Shown one piece after another: positions 8,279 through 15,493 of a stretch of DNA of 34,816 nucleotides. Each line of letters starts with the position of its first letter. Positions within the stretch are counted from its first letter, which is position 1. The stretch is from an uncultured Actinomycetes bacterium (GTDB lineage Bacteria > Actinomycetota > Acidimicrobiia > Acidimicrobiales > Microtrichaceae). The position numbers were made by a program, and so were the translations under genes. The stretch is taken from NCBI GenBank assembly GCA_903873135.1, contig CAIQNH010000065.1, forward strand, positions 1-34,816, given 5' to 3'. Below the pieces are notes generated by a model. It was given only the letters and a program-made list of their open reading frames with translations. It searched no databases and had not been told where the DNA came from.

Positions 8279-9907
8279 GTGCCGTACAACATCGCCGACC
8301 TCTTCGAACACACCGTCGACGCCGTGCCCGACCGGCTCTGCGTGATCGACCGGGACCGGACCTTCACCTTCGCCGAGCTCGACGCCCGGGCCAACCAGTT
8401 CGGCCACTACCTCGAGTCCGCCGGCGTCGGGCCCGGCGACCACGTGGGGATCTACGCGGTCAACTCCGAGCAGTGGGTGACCGCCATGCTCGGGTGCCTC
8501 AAGGTCCGCGCCGTGCCGATCAACGTCAACTACCGCTACGTGGAGGACGAGCTCGCCCACATCATCAGCAACGCCGGTCTGGTGGCGTGCGTGTTCGACC
8601 AGACCTTCGCCACCCGGCTCTCCCACGTGGCGGGCGAGTCGCCGGACCTCCGGACCTTCGTCCACATCGAGGACGACAGCGGCGAGGACGCCGTCGGGCT
8701 CCTCGGCTCGGTGCCCTTCGACGAGGCGGTCGCCGCCGGTTCACCCGAGCGCGACTTCCCCGCCCGATCCGGCGACGACCACTACGTCATCTACACGGGC
8801 GGGACGACGGGACTGCCCAAGGGTGTCGTGTGGCGCAGCGAGGACATCTACTTCGCGCTCGGCCAGGGCATCGACGCCGTGACCGGCGAACGAGTGGCCT
8901 CGGAGTTCACCAAGGCGGAGCAGGCCGCTGCGTCGGAGACCGGCATGGTGTTCTGCATCATCCCGCCGCTCATGCACGGCGCCGCCCAGATCGCCACCAT
9001 GAGCCAGTGGTTCATCGGGACGACCATCGTGCTCCTGCCCAAGTTCGAGCCCGACCTCGTGTGGGACCTCGTCGACCAGCACGGCATCAACGCCATGCTC
9101 ATCACGGGCGACGCCATCGGCCGACCCCTCATCGAGGCGCTCGAGGCGGAGCCGGAGCGGTGGGACGCCTCGAGCTTCTTCGTCCTGTCGTCGAGCGCGG
9201 CGCTGTTCAGCCAGTCGGTCAAGGACCGGTTCCTGGAGCGGTTCCCGAACCTGATCATCACCGACTCGATCGGCTCCACCGAGGGTGGCTTCAACGGGAT
9301 CACCTACGCCGCCAAGGGTCAGGCCATCGAGGGCGGCGGGCCGACCGTCGACCCGGGACCCGACGTGGTCGTGCTCGACGACGACCTCCGGCCGATCGAG
9401 CCCGGGGACGACCGCATCGGCCGACTGGCCCGGTCCGGCAACATCCCGATCGGCTACCACAACGACCCGGTCAAGACCGCCGAGACCTTCGTCGAGGTCG
9501 ACGGACGGCGCTACGCCGTGGCGGGCGACTTCGCCCGGTGGACCCCCGAGGGTCGGCTGGTCATGCTCGGTCGGGGGACGGTGAGCATCAACTCCGGCGG
9601 CGAGAAGATCTTCCCCGAGGAGGTCGAGCAGGCCCTCAAGTCCCACCCGGCGGTCTTCGACTGCATCGTCGTCGGGGTGCCCGACGAGCGGTGGGGGCAG
9701 CGGGTGGCCGCGGTCGTCCACTTCCGGGACGGCCACGACGCCACGGTCGAGGAGCTCGCCGACCACGCCCGGACCCACGTGGCGGGCTACAAGGTGCCCC
9801 GGGAGCTCCACCGGGTGGACTCGATCCAGCGTTCGCCGTCCGGCAAGCCCGACTACCCGTGGGCCAAGCGTCTCGCGGAGTCCGGCGAGCACCTGGCCTC
9901 GTCCTGA
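8279..9907 (+). CDS. FadD19-like acyl-CoA synthetase (AMP-forming)
   Basis: 542-aa acyl-CoA ligase resembling mycobacterial FadD19, the enzyme that activates C26 steroid side chains. Shared blocks include NIADLFEH near the start, GSPERDF at 154-160, the P-loop YTGGTTGLPKG at 172-182, VVWRSEDIY, the ITDSIGSTEGGF acceptor loop, the hinge MLGRGTVSINSGGEK and the C-terminal SPSGKPDYPWAK with the adenylation Lys. The start is the GTG at 8279 (a second GTG at 8277 is out of frame), placed by the TAGGTT box. Predicted reaction: long-chain or steroid carboxylate + ATP + CoA to acyl-CoA. It lies downstream of the acyltransferase and is convergent with a related ligase. FadD19 resemblance is from remembered family sequence; the substrate is inference. 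Confidence 0.88.
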   Translation: MPYNIADLFEHTVDAVPDRLCVIDRDRTFTFAELDARANQFGHYLESAGVGPGDHVGIYAVNSEQWVTAMLGCLKVRAVPINVNYRYVEDELAHIISNAGLVACVFDQTFATRLSHVAGESPDLRTFVHIEDDSGEDAVGLLGSVPFDEAVAAGSPERDFPARSGDDHYVIYTGGTTGLPKGVVWRSEDIYFALGQGIDAVTGERVASEFTKAEQAAASETGMVFCIIPPLMHGAAQIATMSQWFIGTTIVLLPKFEPDLVWDLVDQHGINAMLITGDAIGRPLIEALEAEPERWDASSFFVLSSSAALFSQSVKDRFLERFPNLIITDSIGSTEGGFNGITYAAKGQAIEGGGPTVDPGPDVVVLDDDLRPIEPGDDRIGRLARSGNIPIGYHNDPVKTAETFVEVDGRRYAVAGDFARWTPEGRLVMLGRGTVSINSGGEKIFPEEVEQALKSHPAVFDCIVVGVPDERWGQRVAAVVHFRDGHDATVEELADHARTHVAGYKVPRELHRVDSIQRSPSGKPDYPWAKRLAESGEHLASS

Positions 9908-9938
9908 CCCTCCGGTCGACCCGCTGCGAGCGGGGTCA
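9905..9938. terminator. Inverted repeat spanning both convergent stop codons
   Basis: TGACCC (9905-9910) and GGGTCA (9933-9938) are perfect complements and include the stop codons of the two convergent acyl-CoA synthetase genes. An alternative inner hairpin, CCCGCT (9920-9925) with AGCGGG (9929-9934), uses part of the same bases. It is a candidate bidirectional terminator. Confidence 0.45.
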
Positions 9939-11558
9939 CTCGGCGGCGGCCGCCACCTCCCGGGCCCAGCGGTAGTCGGCCTTCCCGGTCGGGGACCGCT
10001 CCACGAGCGCGACGCTGACCAGCGACCGCGGCAGCTTGTATCCCGCCAGGTGGTCCCGGGCGTGCTCGACCAGGTCGTCCAGCGCGACCACCGCCCCGTC
10101 GACCGGCTGCACCACCACGGCGACCTGCTCGCCCCAGCGCTCGTGGGGGACGCCGACGACCACGCAGTCGTAGACGGACGGGTGGGACTTGAGGACGCCC
10201 TCCACCTCCTCGGGGAAGACCTTCTCGCCGCCCGTGTTGATGCTGATCGACCCCCGGCCCAGCAGCACCACCGAGCCGTCCTCGGCCACCTGCGCCATGT
10301 CCCCGTTGAGGGCGTACCGGACGCCGTCGACCTCGACGAAGGTCGCAGCGGTCGTGACCGGATCGTTGCGGTAGCCGACGGGCAGGTGGCCGGCGTGGGC
10401 GACCCGCCCGATGCGGTCGTCGCCGGGCGCGATCGGCCGCAGGTCGTCGTCGAGCACGACCGTGCCGGCCGAGACCTGGTCGAACCGCGCCGTGCCCGCT
10501 CCACGGGCACCAGGTTCGAGCCTGCTGCTGCCCTGGATCCCCGTCTCGGAGGACCCGAACCCGTCGGTGAACACGACCCCGGGGAGGATCGCCTGCAACC
10601 GATCGCGCACCGAGCTCGACAGGGGCGCGCCGCCGTTGGAGAACGCGAACAGCGAGGAGGTGTCGTACGGCCCGGACGCGTCCCACTCGTCGCACAGCGG
10701 CCGGGCCATGGCGTCACCGACCACGGTCGTCGTCGAGACCCGCTCCGCCTCGATCGTCCGCCAGACCGCGGCCGGGTCGAACGGCCCCCGGTGCAGGACG
10801 ACCCGAGCCCCGGCGAAGAGCCACATGAACGACACCCACTGGGCGGCGGCGTGCACCATCGGCGCCAGTGCGAAGAACGTGAAGTCGAAGTCGACCACCC
10901 GGTCGAGCACCTCGGCCGGCGAGGCGACCGGCCCCGACATCCGCATGGGGTCGCCCCCACCGAGGCATCCGAAGAAGGCGTCGCCCATGCGCCACTCGAC
11001 GCCCTTGGGCAGACCGGTCGTGCCGCCGGTGTAGATGACGTAGCGGTCGTCGTCCCCGCGACCGGGTACGTCCGGCCGGTCGACCGCCGCTCCTGCGGTG
11101 AACTCGACCAGGTCGCGGACGTCGAGCGAGCCGACCGCTCCGGTTTCCGGCGAGCCGTCGTCGACGGCCAGCACGACCCGGAGGTCCTCGAGCTCCGCCG
11201 CCACGGCGGCGACACGGTCGACGAGGCCACGGTCGACCACGGCGACGACGGCGGCCGAGTCCCGGTAGAGGTGGGCGAGCTCGTCGGCGGTGTAGCGGTA
11301 GTTGACGTTGACCGGGACGGCCCGGATCTTCCACGCGGCGAGCAGGGTCTCGAGGTACTCCGAGGAGTTGGTCAGGTGGCACGCCACCACGTCGCCGGGA
11401 CCGACCCCGAGCGAGCGCAGGCCGTTGGCCAGCCGGTTGGCACGGTCCTCGAGCTCGCCGTAGGTGAGCCGACGGTCCCCGACCACCAGTGCCGGCCGGT
11501 CGGCCGCCACGTCGGCCACGGCCTCCCAGACGTCGGCGAAGTTGTAGGTCCCGAGCAC
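9936..11558 (-). CDS. Acyl-CoA synthetase (AMP-forming), FadD17/FadD19-like
   Basis: 540-aa paralogue of the convergent ligase at 8279. It has the P-loop YTGGTTGLPKG at 176-186, the NVNYRY segment at 84-89, the hinge LLGRGSISINTGGEK and the C-terminal SPTGKADYRWA with the adenylation Lys. Both genes share the unusual LDDDLRPIAPGDDRIGR-type block, so they probably arose by duplication or belong to one subfamily. Predicted role: activation of a medium/long-chain or steroid-derived acid. The GTG at 11558 is supported by TAGCGT exactly 6 nt upstream and the absence of a ribosome-binding sequence. The substrate cannot be told from sequence. Confidence 0.85.
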   Translation of the reverse strand: MLGTYNFADVWEAVADVAADRPALVVGDRRLTYGELEDRANRLANGLRSLGVGPGDVVACHLTNSSEYLETLLAAWKIRAVPVNVNYRYTADELAHLYRDSAAVVAVVDRGLVDRVAAVAAELEDLRVVLAVDDGSPETGAVGSLDVRDLVEFTAGAAVDRPDVPGRGDDDRYVIYTGGTTGLPKGVEWRMGDAFFGCLGGGDPMRMSGPVASPAEVLDRVVDFDFTFFALAPMVHAAAQWVSFMWLFAGARVVLHRGPFDPAAVWRTIEAERVSTTTVVGDAMARPLCDEWDASGPYDTSSLFAFSNGGAPLSSSVRDRLQAILPGVVFTDGFGSSETGIQGSSRLEPGARGAGTARFDQVSAGTVVLDDDLRPIAPGDDRIGRVAHAGHLPVGYRNDPVTTAATFVEVDGVRYALNGDMAQVAEDGSVVLLGRGSISINTGGEKVFPEEVEGVLKSHPSVYDCVVVGVPHERWGEQVAVVVQPVDGAVVALDDLVEHARDHLAGYKLPRSLVSVALVERSPTGKADYRWAREVAAAAE

Positions 11559-11564
11559 GGCGAG

Positions 11565-11570
11565 ACGCTA
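11565..11570 (-). promoter_or_regulatory. -10 element of acyl-CoA synthetase gene (leaderless)
   Basis: TAGCGT on the minus strand, 6 nt before the GTG at 11558. Confidence 0.5.
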
Positions 11571-11602
11571 CCGCGGACCCGGGCACCGACCCGTGGACGC
11601 GG

Positions 11603-11637
11603 CCGGGTCCCGGGGTGCGGACACACCCGGGACCCGG
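11603..11637 (-). terminator. Strong 12-bp hairpin between TetR gene and ligase promoter
   Basis: CCGGGTCCCGGG (11603-11614) and CCCGGGACCCGG (11626-11637) are perfectly complementary with an 11-nt loop. It lies about 165 bases past the stop of the tandem TetR gene and about 33 bases upstream of the ligase -10 box. Termination of the TetR transcript is the simplest reading; a protein-binding operator for the ligase is the alternative. Nothing else is recognisable in the gap 11571-11801. Confidence 0.5.
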
Positions 11638-11801
11638 TGAGGAGGTCGACGCCAGCGATGGGGCGAGCGGACGTCTCGTCCTCGCACCTCTTGCTACCCC
11701 ACGCCGTGGGCGATCCCCTCACTCGGCCGGCCCGCGACCGGCACGCGGCGCCGGACCCGGCGCCGGTCACCGCGCAGCCGTTCAGTCGGCCTGCCGAACG
11801 T

Positions 11802-13058
11802 TCACCCCTCGTGGGGAATCAACCGCATGGCGAGGGCGGCCACCGTGTGCGGCGCCACGGTCGGGCGGGTGAGGCTGTAGGACAGCGCGGTGTCGACGAC
11901 GAGCCGACTGAGGTCGGCCCGCTCCTGGTCCGACACCGGGATGCCGAGCGCCGCCAGTCCCGCCTCGACGGTCAGGTCCAGCGGCACGTCGTCGTGGACG
12001 TCGGGACCGGCGGCGAGCGCGGCCCGCTGTCGCTCGAGTCCCAGCGCGCCCCACACGGCGGGCTCGATCCGGGCCAGTCGGGCGATCTCGCAGAGGTAGT
12101 CCGCCAGCGCCAGGTGCACGTCGACCGACAGACGTCGCTCCACCGCCACCCGCAGTTCGGGCAGGAAGCGGTAGGCGGACACGGCCGCCACCTCGGTGGC
12201 GCCCCGGAATCGCTCCCGGATGGCGCGCACCGGCACTCCGGCGGCCGTGGCCACGTCGGTCAGGCTCACCTGGTTGGCCGGCCCGGTGAACAGCGGTGCC
12301 GCCGCCTCGGCCACCCGGCGCCGCCACTCGATCAGCTCGGGGTCGGCTCCGTCGTGCGGCTCGAGGACCTGCATCGAGGACTCCAGCTCGTCGATGCTGA
12401 GGCGGACCGTGTCGGGCGCCAGGACGGCGCTGAAGAGCGCCACCATGGAGTCGGCGAGCAGGTCACCTCGGATGGCGTCCGGGTCGAGCATCGACTGGTG
12501 GAGGAGCCGCTCGGCCGTGGCCATCGACACGCGGCTGATCTCCCGACTGGTGAACGGCTCGACGAAGTGCCAGCCCTGGGTCTCGCAGACAACGTCCAGC
12601 AGCTCAGCGAACGGGCCCAGGTACTCCTCCCACACGCCGTCCCGGAGCCGAGCCGTGATCCGCTCGCCGTCGGCGTCGGAACCGGTGGCGGCCAGCACCC
12701 GCTTGAGGCGACGCTCGAACGTGGAGGACTCCGGACGGGTCAGCTCGTCCCAGTCGGCCTGCGTGGCGGCCCGGACCAGCTCGGAGGCGTCGACGGTGCC
12801 CGGCTCGGCGCGCAGCACCTCGGTCAACGCCCGCAGCGGCTCCAGGTCCCGAGCATCGACGAGCGACTCGATCATCGCCCAGGCCAGCCCCTCCTGCCCG
12901 TCGAAGTGGTAGCTGATCGTGGACGCAGAGATTCCGATCTCATCGGCGATGTCCCGCAGCGAGACTCCGGCGAGCAACTGGACCACACCCTGTCGATCCA
13001 CGACCCGCCACGCAGCCTCGACGATGGCGGCCTTGGCCGCGTCCTTGGGTTGTGCCAC
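11802..13058 (-). CDS. Tandem TetR regulator: two TetR-type DNA-binding units in one chain
   Basis: 418 aa, twice the size of a TetR protein. The first unit has a TetR-N domain at about 8-55 with the helix-turn-helix VSLRDIADEIGISASTISYHF (33-52), then a helical ligand-like domain. A second TetR-N-like unit begins near 247 (RRRVAEAAAPLF), with its own helix-turn-helix SLTDVATAAGVPVRAIRERF (265-284) and another helical C-terminal half. It could act as a single-chain pseudo-dimer. The GTG at 13058 is preferred over a longer GTG at 13127 because GGGAGAG stands 7 nt upstream and the protein then starts right at the first domain. No frameshift is needed. Neighbours are an acyl-CoA ligase downstream and an unknown protein upstream; targets are unknown. 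Confidence 0.8.
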   Translation of the reverse strand: MAQPKDAAKAAIVEAAWRVVDRQGVVQLLAGVSLRDIADEIGISASTISYHFDGQEGLAWAMIESLVDARDLEPLRALTEVLRAEPGTVDASELVRAATQADWDELTRPESSTFERRLKRVLAATGSDADGERITARLRDGVWEEYLGPFAELLDVVCETQGWHFVEPFTSREISRVSMATAERLLHQSMLDPDAIRGDLLADSMVALFSAVLAPDTVRLSIDELESSMQVLEPHDGADPELIEWRRRVAEAAAPLFTGPANQVSLTDVATAAGVPVRAIRERFRGATEVAAVSAYRFLPELRVAVERRLSVDVHLALADYLCEIARLARIEPAVWGALGLERQRAALAAGPDVHDDVPLDLTVEAGLAALGIPVSDQERADLSRLVVDTALSYSLTRPTVAPHTVAALAMRLIPHEG

Positions 13059-13113
13059 TGAACGCTCTCCCTCGTCCGTCGCATCGCTGTCCCGGCTCAC
13101 CCCGGGCGACGGG

Positions 13114-13905
13114 TCAGGATGGCACACCCAGACGGGTCCCGGGTGGTGACACCCGCCTCACCGCCGTCCGCTGCACGAGCCCGACGCCGTCGACCGAGGA
13201 GTCGGTGTTGGCGCAGCCACCGTCCTGGTGGGTCTGGTAGCTCGTGGTCACCGCCGTCGGAGTGGCCCGCCGACCGTCCACCCCGACGACCTCCGGATCG
13301 GACCAGCGCACGACCACGGTGGGGTCGTCGCACCGGGCGAAGACCTCGGACCACACGGCGCAACCGGTGATCTCCACACCACCCGGGACCAGGAGTCGCC
13401 GGACCTCGGTGACCGGCCCCACCGGCGTCCGCCGGTCCGGACCGAGTTCCGTCACCGACCCGGACCAGGCCGCCTCCGTGGACGACCCACCCGCCCGCTC
13501 GATCCGGAGCCGGTAGGCCGTCCCGGGGCGCCAGGGGAGATCCCGGGTGTTGGGGTTGCCCGTGGCGGACGGGAGCGTGGAGTCGGTACCGGCCAGCTCC
13601 CGACCGGTGTCGTCGTAGCCACCCCAGTTGACCGCCGTCGAGGCCGGGTGCGGCGGGAACCACTGCAGCCCCAGGTGGGCACCGCCCCGGTGACGACCGG
13701 ACCGCTCGGCGAAGTCGGCCTGCAGGGCCCAGAAGTGGAGTGCGGCCACCTGCGGCGGCTCGACGACCTCGAGCGTCACCTCGGCCGAGCGGAAGCGGCC
13801 GGTGATCTCCCAGCGCAGGTGGAACGACGAGGCCCCGTTGGCCGAGGGCGGAACCCCCGAGGTGCGCTCGCCGACACGGAGGAGACGTTGGATCCATCCG
13901 GGCAC
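13114..13905 (-). CDS. Hypothetical beta-rich protein
   Basis: About 263 aa, no family recognised. The sequence has normal protein character in this frame only: Trp- and Tyr-rich segments such as HLGLQWFPPHP, AVNWGGYDDTG and PWRPGTAYRLRIERA. These alternate hydrophobic and polar residues like a beta-sandwich, resembling carbohydrate-binding or DUF3472-like modules. Three Cys fall in its last third. There is no signal peptide or membrane segment, so it is probably cytosolic. The GTG at 13905 is a best guess; the frame stays open to 14037, but that region is antisense to the promoter and first codons of the divergent amidohydrolase-like gene. It may be co-transcribed with the tandem TetR gene 55 bases downstream. 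Confidence 0.6.
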   Translation of the reverse strand: MPGWIQRLLRVGERTSGVPPSANGASSFHLRWEITGRFRSAEVTLEVVEPPQVAALHFWALQADFAERSGRHRGGAHLGLQWFPPHPASTAVNWGGYDDTGRELAGTDSTLPSATGNPNTRDLPWRPGTAYRLRIERAGGSSTEAAWSGSVTELGPDRRTPVGPVTEVRRLLVPGGVEITGCAVWSEVFARCDDPTVVVRWSDPEVVGVDGRRATPTAVTTSYQTHQDGGCANTDSSVDGVGLVQRTAVRRVSPPGTRLGVPS

Positions 13906-13967
13906 CCGTCCAGCGTGGACCACGGAGCCCGGCGGGGGCGAACCACACGGACCCGACCGTCCCGCCC

Positions 13968-13973
13968 TAGAGT
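13968..13973 (+). promoter_or_regulatory. -10 element of amidohydrolase-like gene (leaderless)
   Basis: TAGAGT, 8 nt before the GTG at 13982. Confidence 0.45.
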
Positions 13974-13981
13974 CCGGTGGC

Positions 13982-14863
13982 GTGGAGATCCCCGGCGACA
14001 TCCCGATCATCGACACGATGATCGGCTTCCCGAGCACCGACCGACGTGAGGTCTACCGCTTCATGGCCGACGACCTCCGCGACGCCGAGTCGGGGACGTT
14101 CACGATGCCGGCGCAGTACATGTTCACCGACGTCCCGGCCGAGATCGAGGCCGGCGTCGATCCGGTGGGCGTCACCCTCTACACCATGGACCGCTTCGGC
14201 GTGGAGCGAGGTCTCGTCAACGTGGGCAACGAGACCAGGGAGGATCCCCGACGGGCCGTGCGGGACCACCCCGACCGGTTCCTCGCCGCGCTCGAGGTCG
14301 ACCCCCGGCGCGGCGTCGACGAGATCCGACGCATCCGGGCGTTCCACGAGGAGTACGGCCTCGTCGCACTGTCGACCTTCCCCTCCGGCTACCGGACGGC
14401 CATCAACGACGCCCCCTACTACCCCATCTACGCGACCGCGGTGGAGCTGGGACTCCCGATCTTCATCACGGTCGGCGTCCCCGGACCGCGGCTGCCACTG
14501 GCTCCGCAGAAGGTGGAGTACCTCGACGAGATCTGCTGGTTCTTCCCCGAGTTGACCGTCGTGATGCGCCACGGAGCCGAGCCGTGGCAGGACCTCGCCG
14601 TGAAGCTCATGCTCAAGTGGCCGAACCTCCACTACTCCACCTCGGCGTTCGCCCCCAAGCACTACCCCCGGGCGATCATCGACTACGCCAACACCCGGGG
14701 CGCCGACAAGATCATGTACGCGGGCTACTTCCCCGCCGGACTCACCTACGACCGCATCGCCGCCGAGCTGCCGAACGTGCCGTTCCGGGACGAGGTGTGG
14801 CCCAAGTTCCTCCGGGGGAACGCCGCCCGGGTCCTGGGGCTCGACGACGCCGCAGGAGGCTGA
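13982..14863 (+). CDS. Amidohydrolase-2-like protein with altered metal site
   Basis: 293-aa TIM-barrel protein of the amidohydrolase-2 (ACMSD/decarboxylase-like) group, related to the 410-aa protein at 26400. Family landmarks: a first strand PIIDTMIGFP (8-17), FLAALEVDP, the MRHGAEPW strand, a YAGYFPAGLTYDRI strand where relatives have a metal-binding Asp (DYP), and the C-terminal KFLRGNAARVLGLD. The N-terminal D-x-H metal motif is absent: the position reads IDTMIG, and the late Asp appears to be Gly/Tyr. It may therefore be metal-independent or catalytically inactive. The GTG start fits a leaderless box. It is convergent with the TetR gene at 14876. Confidence 0.8.
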   Translation: MEIPGDIPIIDTMIGFPSTDRREVYRFMADDLRDAESGTFTMPAQYMFTDVPAEIEAGVDPVGVTLYTMDRFGVERGLVNVGNETREDPRRAVRDHPDRFLAALEVDPRRGVDEIRRIRAFHEEYGLVALSTFPSGYRTAINDAPYYPIYATAVELGLPIFITVGVPGPRLPLAPQKVEYLDEICWFFPELTVVMRHGAEPWQDLAVKLMLKWPNLHYSTSAFAPKHYPRAIIDYANTRGADKIMYAGYFPAGLTYDRIAAELPNVPFRDEVWPKFLRGNAARVLGLDDAAGG

Positions 14864-14878
14864 GGCCGACCGGTCTCA
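14861..14878. terminator. Stem-loop spanning both convergent stop codons
   Basis: TGAGGCC (14861-14867) pairs with GGTCTCA (14872-14878), with one G-T wobble and a GACC tetraloop. The first TGA is the amidohydrolase-like stop and the last TCA is the TetR stop on the other strand. It is a candidate two-way terminator. Confidence 0.45.
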
Positions 14879-15493
14879 ACGACCGGCGGGCCCCTCGCCG
14901 AGCAGGACGGCCGCCGCCTCGGACAGCTTGTCCACGAGCCGGTCGGCCGGCTCGATCCCGGTGATCCAGCTGACGAGCGACGCCAACCACACGTCGGTGA
15001 GCAGGTCGATCGAGACGGTCCGGTCCGACGGTGCCGCACCGGACTCCTCCTCCCCGAGCGCGTCGGTGACGATGCGACGCATGAGGTCCCGCACCCCGGC
15101 CACGGCCGGTGCGACCGACGGCCCACCGGTGACCAGGGCCCGGATCAGCGTCTCGGTCACGGACGGTTCCCGCAGCAGTGCCCGGTTGGCGCGACGCAGC
15201 ACGTCGGCGACCCGCTCCACCGGCTCGCTGCCCCTCGGCGGTCGGACGGCGAGGCGGTCGGCCAGCCCGGCGACCTGTTCGTGCATCACCGAGACCAGCA
15301 GGAACTCCTTGGACGGGAAGTAGCGGTAGAGCGTGCCGAGGGCGACACCCGACTCCCGGGCGACCTCGCGCATCTGGACGCCGTCCCAGCCGCCGCTGCG
15401 GGCACGCTCGACGGCGGCACCGAGGATCCGTCGCCGCCGCTCCTCCTGCGCCGGGCTCAGGTCCCGGTCGCCGTCCACCCCGGGGCTGCTCAC
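14876..15493 (-). CDS. TetR family regulator coupled to DNA methyltransferase
   Basis: 205-aa TetR protein. The TetR-N domain lies at about 18-65, with a typical recognition helix ending VALGTLYRYFPSKEFLL (50-66), and a helical C-terminal ligand/dimer domain follows. The GTG at 15493 overlaps the TGA of the upstream methyltransferase by 4 bases (GTGA), so translation is probably coupled. The frame extends far upstream, but that part is antisense-like shadow of the methyltransferase. The pairing of a TetR gene with a methyltransferase in one transcript is unusual. Its DNA target is unknown; no obvious operator is seen in front of the methyltransferase promoter. Confidence 0.85.
   Translation of the reverse strand: MSSPGVDGDRDLSPAQEERRRRILGAAVERARSGGWDGVQMREVARESGVALGTLYRYFPSKEFLLVSVMHEQVAGLADRLAVRPPRGSEPVERVADVLRRANRALLREPSVTETLIRALVTGGPSVAPAVAGVRDLMRRIVTDALGEEESGAAPSDRTVSIDLLTDVWLASLVSWITGIEPADRLVDKLSEAAAVLLGEGPAGR

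Noticed and set aside
13059-13127. Longer N-terminus of the tandem TetR protein starting at 13127
   Set aside because: The extra residues have no domain character, and a GGGAGAG ribosome-binding site fits the GTG at 13058.
13097-13948. Alternative minus-strand frame overlapping the hypothetical protein at 13114-13905
   Set aside because: Its translation is Arg/Gly/Pro-rich and repeat-like, whereas the 13114 frame has Trp/Tyr-rich, beta-strand-like protein composition.
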